Positions 39,256 through 47,843 of a stretch of 64,000 nucleotides of DNA are shown here, one piece after another (within the stretch, counting starts at the first letter, position 1; each line of letters begins with the position of its first letter). Below the pieces are notes generated by a model. The model saw only the letters and a program-made list of their open reading frames with translations, had not been told where the DNA came from and ran no database searches. The position numbers and the translations under genes are program-made. Location of the stretch: the NCBI RefSeq assembly GCF_900580865.1, contig NZ_UTBZ01000052.1, positions 1 through 64,000 of the forward strand, read 5' to 3'. This stretch comes from Pseudomonas viridiflava. Its GTDB lineage: Bacteria > Pseudomonadota > Gammaproteobacteria > Pseudomonadales > Pseudomonadaceae.

Positions 39256-41250
39256 TCAGGCGGTGATTCGCCAGATGCCAAACGGCTGATACGCCGGGTC
39301 CAGGCGCATGAACTGATATTTGCCATGCCAGTCCCAGCGATGCCCGTTCATCAAGTCTTCGCCGTGGGTCGTCGCGTCATCAGGCAGGCCCATTTCCCAC
39401 AATGGCAGTTCGAAATTCGCCTCCTGCACGTTGTGCGGATCAAGGCTGACCGCCACCAGAATGAAGTTGCTGCCATCAAAGCTACGCTTGCCGAAATACA
39501 GAATGTTGTCGTTCCAGGCGTTGTAGACCTTCAGGCCCAGGTGCGTGTGCAGCGCCGGGTTCTGCCGGCGGATGCGATTGAGCTGGGCGATCTCGGCAAT
39601 GATGTTGCCGGGCGCGGTGAAGTCGCGGACGCGGATCTCGTACTTTTCCGAGTCCAGATACTCCTCCTTGCCCGGCACCGGTGCCGACTCGCACAGCTCG
39701 AACCCCGAATACATCCCCCACAGGCCCGAACCCATGGTTGCCAGCGCCGCGCGGATCAGAAAACCCGGGCGCCCGGATTCGTGCAGAAACGCCGGGTTGA
39801 TGTCCGGTGTGTTGACGAAGAAATTCGGCCGGTAGCATTCACGCCACGGCGATTCATTCAATTCGGTGAAATACGTCGCCAGTTCAGCTTTGGTATTGCG
39901 CCAGGTGAAATAGGTGTAACTCTGGGTGTAACCGACCTTGCCCAGCCGCGCCATCATTGCCGGCGTAGTGAAGGCCTCGGCGAGAAAGATCACTTCCGGG
40001 TACAACGCGCGCACATCGGCAATCAGCCACTGCCAGAACGGCAGCGGTTTGGTGTGCGGATTGTCGACGCGGAAGATTTTCACGCCCTCCTCGACCCAGC
40101 CAATGACGATGTCGCGCAACTCGACCCACAGGCTCGGAATCGCCTCCGGCGCATAGAAGTCGACGTTGACGATGTCCTGATATTTCTTCGGCGGGTTTTC
40201 CGCGTATTTGATCGTGCCGTCGGGGCGCCAGTTGAACCAGCCCGGATGCTGCTTGAGCCACGGGTGATCCTGCGAACACTGGATGGCGAAGTCGAGAGCG
40301 ATTTCCAGGCCGTGATCGGCAGCAGCAGCGACCAATCGGCGGAAGTCTTCGCGGGTGCCGAGTTGCGAGTGGATCGCCTCGTGACCGCCCTCCTCACTGC
40401 CGATGGCATATGGACTACCCGGATCATCGGGGCCGGCGGTCAATGAATTGTTGCGACCCTTGCGATGGGCGCGGCCGATCGGGTGGATCGGCGTGAAGTA
40501 CAGCACGTCGAAGCCCATGTCCTGAATCATCGGCAAGCGCGCGTGTACGTCATTGAAGGTGCCGTGCCGGTGCGGATCGTCGGTGATCGAACGCGGAAAC
40601 AACTCGTACCAGCTGGCAAATTCCGCCAGTTCACGCTCGACGTCCATGGGGAACTCGGGACTGACGCTCAAGTAGGCGCGATGATCGGCCTCAGCCATCA
40701 ATTGCGCACTGCGCGAGTGCAGAAACAACGCGACCTGCTCGGTTTCGAGCAGCCCGGACAATTCGTGGTGCAACGCGGCGAGCTGTTCGCTGAGTTGGCC
40801 TTCGCTGCGTTCCGCGGCCTGTTGCACCATGCTCCGGCCTTCCTGCAACTCCAGCGAAACCGGAACAGCAGCGGTGTGTTTTTTCTCCAGTTCATACTGG
40901 AAACTGGCGAATTGATCGATCCACGCTTCGATGCAATACAAGAAGCGCCCTTGATGTTCCGGGCGGAACTGGCCTTGCCAGCCGTTATTGCCCTGATCGG
41001 ACATGACCTCGCTTTGCCAGGTCTGCTCACCTTCCTCGCGCCAGCGGATGCGTACGGCGAGTTTGTCGTGACCGTCGGCAAACACCTTGCTGGTGACCAC
41101 TACTTCTCGGCCGGCAATCGACTTCACGGCGAATTGCCCGCCATCGAGGGTCGGCATGGTGTTTTCAATGACAATGCGCGGCAGCAGCAACGCCTGCGAC
41201 AGCGGCATGTGCGGGTTGTAGCTTTGTTCAGAGGGTTTTTCAGCAGTCAT
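39256..41250 (-). CDS. glgE: Alpha-1,4-glucan:maltose-1-phosphate maltosyltransferase
   Basis: The 664-residue GH13 enzyme adds maltose from maltose-1-phosphate to alpha-1,4-glucan. An N-terminal beta domain and helical insert (about 25-195) lead into SWYELFPRSITDDPHRHGTF. Nucleophile Asp396 is in IFRVDNPHTKPLPFW and Glu425 in FLAEAFT, positions almost identical to Streptomyces GlgE (Asp394, Glu423). RPNFFVNTPDINP and ATMGSGLWGMYSGFE are typical. First gene of the - strand operon. Together with TreS-maltokinase and GlgB it gives a trehalose-to-glycogen route. Confidence 0.96.
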   Translation of the reverse strand: MTAEKPSEQSYNPHMPLSQALLLPRIVIENTMPTLDGGQFAVKSIAGREVVVTSKVFADGHDKLAVRIRWREEGEQTWQSEVMSDQGNNGWQGQFRPEHQGRFLYCIEAWIDQFASFQYELEKKHTAAVPVSLELQEGRSMVQQAAERSEGQLSEQLAALHHELSGLLETEQVALFLHSRSAQLMAEADHRAYLSVSPEFPMDVERELAEFASWYELFPRSITDDPHRHGTFNDVHARLPMIQDMGFDVLYFTPIHPIGRAHRKGRNNSLTAGPDDPGSPYAIGSEEGGHEAIHSQLGTREDFRRLVAAAADHGLEIALDFAIQCSQDHPWLKQHPGWFNWRPDGTIKYAENPPKKYQDIVNVDFYAPEAIPSLWVELRDIVIGWVEEGVKIFRVDNPHTKPLPFWQWLIADVRALYPEVIFLAEAFTTPAMMARLGKVGYTQSYTYFTWRNTKAELATYFTELNESPWRECYRPNFFVNTPDINPAFLHESGRPGFLIRAALATMGSGLWGMYSGFELCESAPVPGKEEYLDSEKYEIRVRDFTAPGNIIAEIAQLNRIRRQNPALHTHLGLKVYNAWNDNILYFGKRSFDGSNFILVAVSLDPHNVQEANFELPLWEMGLPDDATTHGEDLMNGHRWDWHGKYQFMRLDPAYQPFGIWRITA

Positions 41251-41467
41251 TGAGCATCTCTCCTTAACGCCCCAAGGACGCTCTTGTGCCGGATCAGTGT
41301 TTACGACGAAGCACCTGCCCCGTCATGAACTCACTTAGGTTCCGAGCGACCGGCGCCGGGAAAAGTTCAGATGAAATTGCTGTGTCAGAAAAGCGGATCG
41401 AATTGCGTGGCGGGTGGTCAATCCACTTAAGCACTTCTCACGCCATGTGCCACACGGAGGTCATCAG

Positions 41468-41626
41468 ATGAATATCCCGATCCCGGCCGAAACGCCTGAT
41501 CCGAACATCGACAAACCCACTTTGCCCGAGACCGAGCCAAAACCGGTTCCGGAGCAGGAACCGCCGGGCACCACGCCACCACCGAAGGAAGAACCGCCAA
41601 GCACGATGCCGCCTGTCATCGTGTAA
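41468..41626 (+). CDS. Small Pro/Glu-rich protein
   Basis: The 52-residue product is about 40% proline plus many Glu, Thr and Lys: PETEPKPVPEQEPPGTTPPP. No signal peptide or hydrophobic segment is present, so it is likely an extended, disordered cytoplasmic peptide. ATG 41468 is preceded by ACGGAGGT at good spacing, which supports translation. It is divergent from glgE and separated from mgtC by a REP element. Similar short genes occur in other Pseudomonas, from memory, with no known role. Confidence 0.6.
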   Translation: MNIPIPAETPDPNIDKPTLPETEPKPVPEQEPPGTTPPPKEEPPSTMPPVIV

Positions 41627-41633
41627 CTGACAG

Positions 41634-41724
41634 TGTGGGAGCTTGCCTGCAAGCGATGAGGCCAGATCAGTCACCTCTTCATTGGCTGATGCGCCGCTAT
41701 CGCCAGCAGGCTGGCTCCCACAAA
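41634..41724. repeat. Divergent REP-like doublet
   Basis: GTGTGGGAGCTTGCCTGCAAGC (from 41634) and its degenerate inverse CCAGCAGGCTGGCTCCCACA (41703-41722) flank about 48 bp. The core differs from the main REP family (TTGCCTGCAAGCGATGAGGC). It lies between convergent genes. Confidence 0.8.
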
Positions 41725-41733
41725 TCGACACAA

Positions 41734-42246
41734 TCAGTGGTCATCAGTCTTCTCCTCTTCCTTTTCGAAAAGCTTCACGATGCGCGGCATCACGCTGAAA
41801 ATTCCCAGCGCCAGCAAGGTACTGAGCAGCGCCGTCGCTTCCCTGCCCAACCCGGCCGCGACGCCAATGGCCGCCGTCATCCACAACCCGGCAGCCGTGG
41901 TCAGGCCTTTGACGTGACCTTCATCGCCTTCCTTGTTTTTCAGAATAGTCCCGGCACCGAGAAAGCCGATCCCGGCAATCACCCCTTGCACCACGCGGCT
42001 CATCGCATCCGACTCTGCCCCTGACGTCTGCGGCACCAGTACAAACAACGCCGCCCCCAGCGCCACCAACATATGCGTGCGCACCCCGGCGGCCTTGCCT
42101 TTGTGCTCACGCTCGAACCCGAGAATTCCGCCCAGAATCGCCGCCATCAGCAGACGCACGGTAATGCGCGTCAGTTGCGAAGCATCGCCAACGTCGGCGA
42201 ATTCCGCTTGCAGGGTTTCCCACACTTCATGCCACCACGCGTTCAT
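41734..42246 (-). CDS. MgtC/SapB family membrane protein
   Basis: The 170-residue inner-membrane protein has the family core LTRITVRLLMAAILGGILGFEREHKGKAAGVRTHMLVALGAALF near residues 21-65, with the conserved REH...GVRTHML motif. The repeated hydrophobic segments number about four or five, ending GLWMTAAIGVAAGLG. MgtC-type proteins affect growth in low Mg and virulence in Salmonella and inhibit F-ATP synthase; this protein lacks the long C-terminal ACT-like domain of MgtC, so it is closer to SapB/YhiD. Monocistronic here. Confidence 0.88.
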   Translation of the reverse strand: MNAWWHEVWETLQAEFADVGDASQLTRITVRLLMAAILGGILGFEREHKGKAAGVRTHMLVALGAALFVLVPQTSGAESDAMSRVVQGVIAGIGFLGAGTILKNKEGDEGHVKGLTTAAGLWMTAAIGVAAGLGREATALLSTLLALGIFSVMPRIVKLFEKEEEKTDDH

Positions 42247-42369
42247 CCGGCAGTCCTTTCCAAGGGTCTATAAAGGATGGACAGCGGCGACCATTAATCA
42301 GTTGCGCAGAACGATCAGCGCGTCGTGCGCCCTAACCTTGCAGACCTCCCTGAAAAAAGGACTGCTCCC

Positions 42370-42618
42370 ATGCCTCTTCGAGTCGATGAATCCAATCCCG
42401 AACAGAAAGTGTGTTTTTTCACCGTTGAACATGGCGAGGAAATTCGCATTTGCGACACCCTGGAAGTCATGACGGATAGCGAAAAATCCATGTCGTACGT
42501 GGAAATAGAAGGCCGGCGCGTTTACATCAGCGAAAAAGAAGCTGACGCCTTGACCGTCGCTGGCGCCAAGGATGGACGCAAACACCTGAAAGCCGACGAG
42601 AGTGATTCGGTGATTTGA
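42370..42618 (+). CDS. DUF3203 small protein
   Basis: The 82-residue acidic cytoplasmic protein matches the Pseudomonas-restricted DUF3203 pattern: MPLRVDESNPEQKVCFFTVEH, then EVMTDSEKSMSYVEIEGRRVYISEKEADALTVAGAKDGR. ATG 42370 is chosen as the family start; 42325 would add an unsupported leader. A strong terminator follows 20 bp downstream, so it is transcribed alone. Function is unknown. Confidence 0.75.
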   Translation: MPLRVDESNPEQKVCFFTVEHGEEIRICDTLEVMTDSEKSMSYVEIEGRRVYISEKEADALTVAGAKDGRKHLKADESDSVI

Positions 42619-42638
42619 CTGACCCTGATCAACACCCC

Positions 42639-42671
42639 GCGCAAACGTCTGCGATAGGCGTTTGCGCCTTT
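42639..42671 (+). terminator. Intrinsic terminator after the DUF3203 gene
   Basis: GCGCAAACG (42639-42647) pairs perfectly with CGTTTGCGC (42659-42667) over an 11-base loop, followed by CTTT. Confidence 0.8.
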
Positions 42672-42813
42672 ACCTACGGGTTGCTTCAAGTTGTCGCAGG
42701 CGTTGCGCAAAATCGCATCTGATCTGGTTTTTATTGAAATACCTGAGTCTGTTATGCAAACAGATCGACGCTCATAGTGCTCTGGCCTGATGGAGGCTGA
42801 TGAGCGAATAACC

Positions 42814-44244
42814 ATGAGCGAACAAATCCCCGTCCGAACCGTAGAAGCGACGCCAACCATAAAAAGTGTGCCCGCACGCCCAATGAAGGCGACGGCCAAG
42901 TCCAGCGACAACCAGATCCACACCCGCAGCTTCACCGGCCTGTTCCGCACCCTGCGCATGAGCGGCGCGGGATTTCTGTTCGTGTTGTTTTTCGGCACTG
43001 TGTGGCTGAACTGGGGCGGACGTCAGGCGGTGCTCTGGGATCTTTCCGAAAGCAAATTCCACATCTTCGGCGCGACGTTCTGGCCGCAGGATTTCATCCT
43101 GCTCTCGGCGCTGCTGATCATCGCCGCGTTCGGCCTGTTCGCCATCACCGTGTTCGCCGGCCGGGTCTGGTGCGGCTACACCTGCCCGCAGAGTTCGTGG
43201 ACGTGGATCTTCATGTGGTGCGAGAAAATCACCGAAGGCGAGCGCAACCAACGCATCAAACTGCAAGCCGCGCCGTGGAGCCTGAATAAACTGGCACGGC
43301 GTGCGGCCAAGCACACCTTGTGGCTGGCGATCAGCGTACTGACCGGCCTGACCTTTGTCGGTTACTTCACGCCGATCCGGCCACTGGCCGAAGAACTGCT
43401 GACCCTGCAAATCGGCGGCGTCAGCCTGTTCTGGGTGCTGTTCTTCACCGCTGCCACCTACATCAACGCCGGTTGGCTGCGCGAGGCGGTGTGCATGCAC
43501 ATGTGCCCGTATGCGCGGTTCCAGAGCGTGATGTTCGACAAGGACACCCTGGCGATTTCCTATGACGTGGCCCGTGGCGAAAACCGTGGTCCGCGTAAAC
43601 GCGACGTGAAACCGCTGGAAGCAGGCCTGGGCGATTGCATCGACTGCCAGTTGTGCGTGCAGGTCTGCCCGACCGGCATCGACATTCGTGACGGCTTGCA
43701 AATGGAATGCATCGGCTGCGCCGCGTGCATTGACGCCTGTGACTCGATCATGGACAAGATGAACTACCCGCGCGGTTTGATCCGCTACAGTTCCGAGCGC
43801 GAATTGCAGGGTGGCAAGACCCACCTGCTGCGCCCACGCTTGATCGGCTACACCGTTGTGCTGGTGGCGATGATCGGTGCATTGGCATTGGCGCTGGTCG
43901 AGCGGCCGATGGTCTCGCTGGACGTGACCAAGGATCGCGGGTTGTTCCGTGAAAACGGTCAGGGCCAGATCGAAAACATCTATAGCCTTAAAGTCATCAA
44001 CAAGACCCAGCAACGCCAGGATTACAACCTGAGCCTGGTCGACGGCGACGGCTTCCAGTTGCAAGGCAAGACCGAACTGAGCCTGGCGCCGGGGGAGATT
44101 GTTGATGTGCCGGTGTCGGTGGCGATGACCACGGAACGTCCGGCCAGCAGCTCGCAGACCTTGAGTTTCAAGATTGCCGACAGTGATGAGCCTGAGGTTT
44201 ACAGCGTGGCGAAGAGCAGGTTTGTTGCGCCGATGAATCGTTGA
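42814..44244 (+). CDS. ccoG: Cytochrome c oxidase accessory protein CcoG (RdxA/FixG)
   Basis: The 476-residue membrane iron-sulfur protein has about five TM segments, an inner CxxxCP pair (GRVWCGYTCPQSSWTWIFMW) and two [4Fe-4S] motifs CIDCQLCVQVCP and CIGCAACIDACD near residues 275-315. The C-terminal periplasmic Ig-like domain ends FVAPMNR. CcoG assists copper handling during cbb3 oxidase assembly. ATG 42814 is preferred; ATG 42790 adds MEADERIT. The cbb3 structural genes ccoNOPQ are not in the window, which is the usual neighbourhood in many pseudomonads. Confidence 0.92.
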   Translation: MSEQIPVRTVEATPTIKSVPARPMKATAKSSDNQIHTRSFTGLFRTLRMSGAGFLFVLFFGTVWLNWGGRQAVLWDLSESKFHIFGATFWPQDFILLSALLIIAAFGLFAITVFAGRVWCGYTCPQSSWTWIFMWCEKITEGERNQRIKLQAAPWSLNKLARRAAKHTLWLAISVLTGLTFVGYFTPIRPLAEELLTLQIGGVSLFWVLFFTAATYINAGWLREAVCMHMCPYARFQSVMFDKDTLAISYDVARGENRGPRKRDVKPLEAGLGDCIDCQLCVQVCPTGIDIRDGLQMECIGCAACIDACDSIMDKMNYPRGLIRYSSERELQGGKTHLLRPRLIGYTVVLVAMIGALALALVERPMVSLDVTKDRGLFRENGQGQIENIYSLKVINKTQQRQDYNLSLVDGDGFQLQGKTELSLAPGEIVDVPVSVAMTTERPASSSQTLSFKIADSDEPEVYSVAKSRFVAPMNR

Positions 44245-44260
44245 GCCGTTAGAATCCGCT

Positions 44261-44633
44261 CCCTCACCCCAGCCCTCTCCCAGGGGGAGAGGGGGCCGAC
44301 CGAGGTGTCTGTCGCTATACACCGACCTGACAGACCGAGTCGATTATGGATTCCGCAAAACATTCTCAGGCTGAGTCGATTGTGGATTCAGCAAAGCACT
44401 TTCAGGCTGAGTCGATTGTGGATTCAGCAAAACACTTTCAGGCTGAGTCGATTGTGGATTCAGCAAAACACTTTCAGGCTGAGTCGATTGTGGATTCAGC
44501 AAAACACTTTCAGGCTGAGTCGATTGTGGATTCAGCAAAGCACTTTCAGGTCGGTGTAGTTCACAAGCATCCCCCAATCAGTCCCCTCTCCCTATGGGCG
44601 GTCCGACGTTTCGGGAGGGCTAGGGTGAGGGGC
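44261..44633. repeat. Nested inverted repeat enclosing a 36-bp x 6 minisatellite
   Basis: Outer arms are CCCTCACCCC-AGCCCTCTCC (44261-44280) and GGGAGGGC-TAGGGTGAGGGG (44613-44632). Inner arms are ACACCGACCTGA (44319-44330) and TCAGGTCGGTGT (44546-44557). Between lie six 36-bp units (44337-44552), GAGTCGATTGTGGATTCAGC... with only a few substitutions in the first unit. As 36 is a multiple of 3 and the unit lacks stops in several frames, both strands show long open frames; I treat them as non-coding. The arms match the array at 1-442. Located between ccoG and the MocR gene. Confidence 0.9.
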
Positions 44634-44679
44634 AGTTCTCCTGACACAACTCATCATCAACCAGCACCAAGGCTCCTCG

Positions 44680-46089
44680 ATGAAACGCTACGAAAAATTC
44701 GCCGACGACATCGCTGAACTGATCCGCTCCGGCGTCCTCGGCCCCGGCCAGCGCGTGCCTTCGGTGCGCTACGCCAGCCAGACCTACGGGGTCAGCCCGT
44801 CCACGGTGTTCCAGGCCTATTACCTGCTCGAACGCCGCGGCCTGATCCGCGCGCGGCCGCGTTCCGGTTACTTCGTCAACACCCACGCACCGAGCCCGTT
44901 CTCGGAACCGGTGATCAGCAGCCACGTCAACGATTCCACTGAAGTCGACGTCAGCGAACTGGTGTTTTCGGTGCTGGAATCAATCAAGGATCCGAGCACC
45001 GTTCCATTCGGCTCGGCATTCCCCAGCCCCACCTTGTTCCCGCTGCAACGCCTGTCGCGCTCACTGGCCAGCGCCGCCCGCGAGATGGATCCGCGCATGG
45101 TCGTCACCGACATGTCGCCGGGCAATCCGCAACTACGCCGGCAGATCGCCCTGCGCTACATGGTCGGTGGCTTGATGCTGCCGATGGAAGAATTACTGAT
45201 CACCAACGGCGCCCTCGAAGCGCTGAACCTGTGCCTGCAAGCCGTCACCGAACCCGGCGATCTGGTGGCGATCGAAGCCCCGGCGTTCTACGCCAGCCTG
45301 CAAGTACTGGAACGGCTGAAACTCAAAGCCGTGGAAATCCCTGTGCACCCGCGCGACGGCATCGACCTCGGCGTGCTCGCACAGACTCTGGAACGCCACC
45401 CGATCAAGGCCTGCTGGTGCATGACCAGTTTCCAGAACCCGATGGGCGCCACCATGCCCGAGGCGAAGAAACAGGAACTGGTCGAACTGCTGCGTCGCCA
45501 TCAGGTGCCATTGATCGAAGACGACGTCTACGCCGAACTCTATTACGGCCAACAGGCCCCGAAACCGGCCAAAGCCTTCGACACCGAAGGGCTGGTGATG
45601 CACTGCGGCTCGTTCGCGAAGAGCCTGGCCCCCGGCTACCGCATCGGCTGGGTCGCCGCCGGGCGCTACGCGCAGAAAATCGAGCGGCTGAAACTGATGA
45701 CCTCGCTGTGCGCCTCTATGCCCGCGCAGGCAGCGATTGCCGACTACCTGCAACACGGCGGCTATGACCGGCATCTACGCAAACTGCGCTACGCGCTGGA
45801 AGAACAGCAGAGCGCGATGCTTGCGGCGATCGCGCGCTATTTCCCGGCGCAGACGCGGGTCAGCCAACCGGCCGGTGGCTACTTTTTGTGGCTGGAATTG
45901 CCGCCGCAAATGGATTCGCTGAAGTTGTTTCAGATGGCACTGGCGCAGGGGATCAGCATTGCGCCGGGGCCGATTTTCTCGCCGACGCAGCGGTTCAGGA
46001 ATTGTATTCGGTTGAATTATGGCAGCCCGTGGACCGAGGACTCGGAGAAGGCCATGGAGACGTTGGGGCGGATTGTGCGGTCGTTCTGA
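44680..46089 (+). CDS. MocR-type GntR/aminotransferase regulator
   Basis: The 469-residue chimera has an N-terminal GntR winged helix (about 1-75; QRVPSVRYASQTYGVSPSTVFQAYYLLERRGLI), then a fold-type I PLP aminotransferase domain. Seen: NGALEALNLCL near 170, MTSFQNPMGATM near 248, EDDVYAELYYG near 285 and the PLP lysine Lys314 in HCGSFAKSLAPGYRIGW. MocR regulators bind PLP-linked ligands and control, for example, pdx or gab genes. Neither lies beside it, so its target is unknown. An AAGG site precedes ATG, about 50 bp after the minisatellite element. Confidence 0.92.
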   Translation: MKRYEKFADDIAELIRSGVLGPGQRVPSVRYASQTYGVSPSTVFQAYYLLERRGLIRARPRSGYFVNTHAPSPFSEPVISSHVNDSTEVDVSELVFSVLESIKDPSTVPFGSAFPSPTLFPLQRLSRSLASAAREMDPRMVVTDMSPGNPQLRRQIALRYMVGGLMLPMEELLITNGALEALNLCLQAVTEPGDLVAIEAPAFYASLQVLERLKLKAVEIPVHPRDGIDLGVLAQTLERHPIKACWCMTSFQNPMGATMPEAKKQELVELLRRHQVPLIEDDVYAELYYGQQAPKPAKAFDTEGLVMHCGSFAKSLAPGYRIGWVAAGRYAQKIERLKLMTSLCASMPAQAAIADYLQHGGYDRHLRKLRYALEEQQSAMLAAIARYFPAQTRVSQPAGGYFLWLELPPQMDSLKLFQMALAQGISIAPGPIFSPTQRFRNCIRLNYGSPWTEDSEKAMETLGRIVRSF

Positions 46090-46244
46090 CAGAGTGCTGA
46101 GTCCCCCAACTATCGCAGTTGCAAGTTTGTGAGAACTCTTGACTGCCGGTATTAATTTGGTAATTGAACAGCAGCAGCCCTACGAAGCTTTATTTGCATG
46201 CAGCTACAGGTATTTCTGATGGACGGCAGTTTATCCGGACAAAA

Positions 46245-46262
46245 CCTGTCAACTCTGACAGG
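46245..46262. promoter_or_regulatory. CCTGTCA-N4-TGACAGG operator-like dyad
   Basis: Perfect 7-bp arms CCTGTCA (46245-46251) and TGACAGG (46256-46262) separated by ACTC, 61 bp upstream of the 46324 gene. The same CTGTCA-N4-TGACAG core stands 72 bp upstream of the cold-shock gene (61173-61188). Shape and position suggest a site for a dimeric regulator. Confidence 0.55.
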
Positions 46263-46323
46263 TGACGGCATTGATCGGGAATGGCTGAATACAGGAGTAA
46301 TTTAACTACATGGAGCGTTGAAA

Positions 46324-46776
46324 ATGTCTGACAAAAAAATTCTGCACTCAACCAACTTTGATGATGGCAAACGAAATGGTTGGGGAGAAATTGGTCATGA
46401 ACAATTGAGTGATTTGGTGCGTGAGGGCACAGGCCTGTGCCTCGCCACTAAAGAAAACCTTGAACCTCGTATGACGCTTGAGTGCTTCCAGAGAACGCTC
46501 AAGAGTTATATCGGCAAGAAAGTTCTCCTGTCTTTCGACCTGCGTGTTGTTGATCCCCCCGAAGGTTTTAGTGCCGTTTGGGTTAACACCGGTAAAAATA
46601 ACAATTTTTCTGTTAAGTCCCCTGCGCCTAGTGTCGATTGGCATCGATACTCCATTGCTGTGGATCTGACGAAGCCTACAGCTGGCAGCTTTGATATTGG
46701 ACCCAGCTATTCTCACGAACTAAAACCGACCACTCGCGCATTTTTTGACAATATCCTGATTGAGTCCGACGATTAA
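46324..46776 (+). CDS. AT-rich orphan gene, possible beta-sandwich protein
   Basis: The 150-residue product has no signal peptide or TM segment. The pattern FDDGKRNGWGEIG at the start, alternating hydrophobic strands (KKVLLSFDLRVV, WHRYSIAVDL, GSFDIGPS) and the ending RAFFDNILIE recalls carbohydrate-binding-module jelly rolls, in which an FDN-x-x-I/V end strand is common. This is a fold guess, not a family match. Base composition is visibly lower in GC than the neighbours, implying recent transfer. ATG 46324 has TGGAG about 7 bp upstream. Preceded by a strong operator-like dyad and followed by a terminator-like hairpin, so it is a stand-alone regulated unit. Confidence 0.75.
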   Translation: MSDKKILHSTNFDDGKRNGWGEIGHEQLSDLVREGTGLCLATKENLEPRMTLECFQRTLKSYIGKKVLLSFDLRVVDPPEGFSAVWVNTGKNNNFSVKSPAPSVDWHRYSIAVDLTKPTAGSFDIGPSYSHELKPTTRAFFDNILIESDD

Positions 46777-46803
46777 TTACTTACCTGATTGCTAAAACAC
46801 AGT

Positions 46804-46825
46804 GGGCTCCGAGACGGGGCCCTTT
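46804..46825 (+). terminator. Terminator-like hairpin
   Basis: GGGCTCC (46804-46810) and GGGGCCC (46816-46822) pair with one G-T around GAGAC, followed by TTT. Lies 27 bp after the orphan gene's stop. Confidence 0.55.
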
Positions 46826-46906
46826 CAGTGTGTATTACACGCAAAACCAACGCGGGAGATACTGGATCGCAAACGGACCGGAACCACCCATACATATTCG
46901 ATGTTG

Positions 46907-47653
46907 TTAACGCCCTCCACCGAGATCAACAAAAGTCCCGGTCGCATACGACGCTTTATCCGACAACAACCAGACAATCGCCTCCGCCACCTCATCCGGC
47001 CGCCCGCCGCGGGCCATCGGAATCGCCGACTCCAGCTTGCTGACCCGATCCGGATCGCCGCTCAAGGCGTGGAAATCGGTGTAGATATAACCCGGGCGAA
47101 CTGCGTTGACCCGAATCCCCTCGCCCGCGACTTCCTTGGACAAACCGATGGTAAAGGTATCGAGCGCACCTTTTGAGGCCGCGTAATCGACGTACTCGTT
47201 GGGCGAACCAAGGCGTGAAGCCACCGACGACACGTTGACGATACTGCCGCCCTGCCCGCCGTGCTTGGGTGACATACGCAAGATCGCGTGCTTGGCGCAG
47301 AGGATCGGAGCCAGCACGTTGGTTTTCATGATTTTCAGAATGCGGAATTCGGACATTTCATCGACCCGCGACTTTTGCCCGACGGTGCCAGCGTTGTTCA
47401 CCAGTGCGGTGACCCGGCCCAACTCGGTGTCGACCCGCTGGAACAGCGCGATCACTTCGTCTTCAATGCTGACGTCGGCGCGCACGGCGATGGCTTGTGC
47501 GCCCAATGCGCGGACTTGCTCCAGCACGCTTTGCGCAGCCTGTTCATCCGACTGATAGTTGATGCAGATCCGATAGCCTTGCTCGGCAGCCAACAGCGCC
47601 GTAGCGGCGCCAATCCCGCGCCCGCCCCCGGTGATCACAATGACTTTATCCAT
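46907..47653 (-). CDS. SDR family oxidoreductase
   Basis: The 248-residue classical short-chain dehydrogenase has the cofactor loop TGGGRGIG at residues 8-15, NNAG near 91, the catalytic Ser in IVNVSSVAS and Y-A-A-S-K in DYAASKGALD near 161, and the C-terminal GTFVDLGGGR. The RxD/YQSD region after beta2 (INYQSDEQAA) fits NADP(H). Closest in feel to glucose-1-dehydrogenase/FabG-like SDRs of unknown substrate. Start at 47653 is well defined (MDKVIVITGG); the longer frame to 47938 runs through a REP. Monocistronic. Confidence 0.88.
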   Translation of the reverse strand: MDKVIVITGGGRGIGAATALLAAEQGYRICINYQSDEQAAQSVLEQVRALGAQAIAVRADVSIEDEVIALFQRVDTELGRVTALVNNAGTVGQKSRVDEMSEFRILKIMKTNVLAPILCAKHAILRMSPKHGGQGGSIVNVSSVASRLGSPNEYVDYAASKGALDTFTIGLSKEVAGEGIRVNAVRPGYIYTDFHALSGDPDRVSKLESAIPMARGGRPDEVAEAIVWLLSDKASYATGTFVDLGGGR

Positions 47654-47749
47654 GCTGGCCTTTCTCCCCCAATGCACACGTAACAGTCGGGGGGAAGAAT
47701 AACCGCCATTGACGGGTTTTGCATGGGGTCTGTGGTGTCTGGGCAGACG

Positions 47750-47826
47750 CCTTCGCGAGCAAGCTCGCTCCCACAGGGTTCTGTGTCGTTCACACAGCCA
47801 ATGTGGGAGCGAGCCTGCTCGCGAAG
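47750..47826. repeat. REP doublet, inverted order
   Basis: TTCGCGAGCAAGCTCGCTCC (about 47752-47771) then GGGAGCGAGCCTGCTCGCGA (47804-47823). The two units differ by one base pair in the loop stem (AAGCT versus GCCTG). Confidence 0.88.
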
Positions 47827-47843
47827 AACGATAACGCGGTCGA

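Noticed and set aside
44305..44717. Repeat proteins of about 80-120 residues on both strands of the minisatellite
   Set aside because: Frames stay open only because the unit is 36 bp without stops; no ribosome site and no conserved ends.
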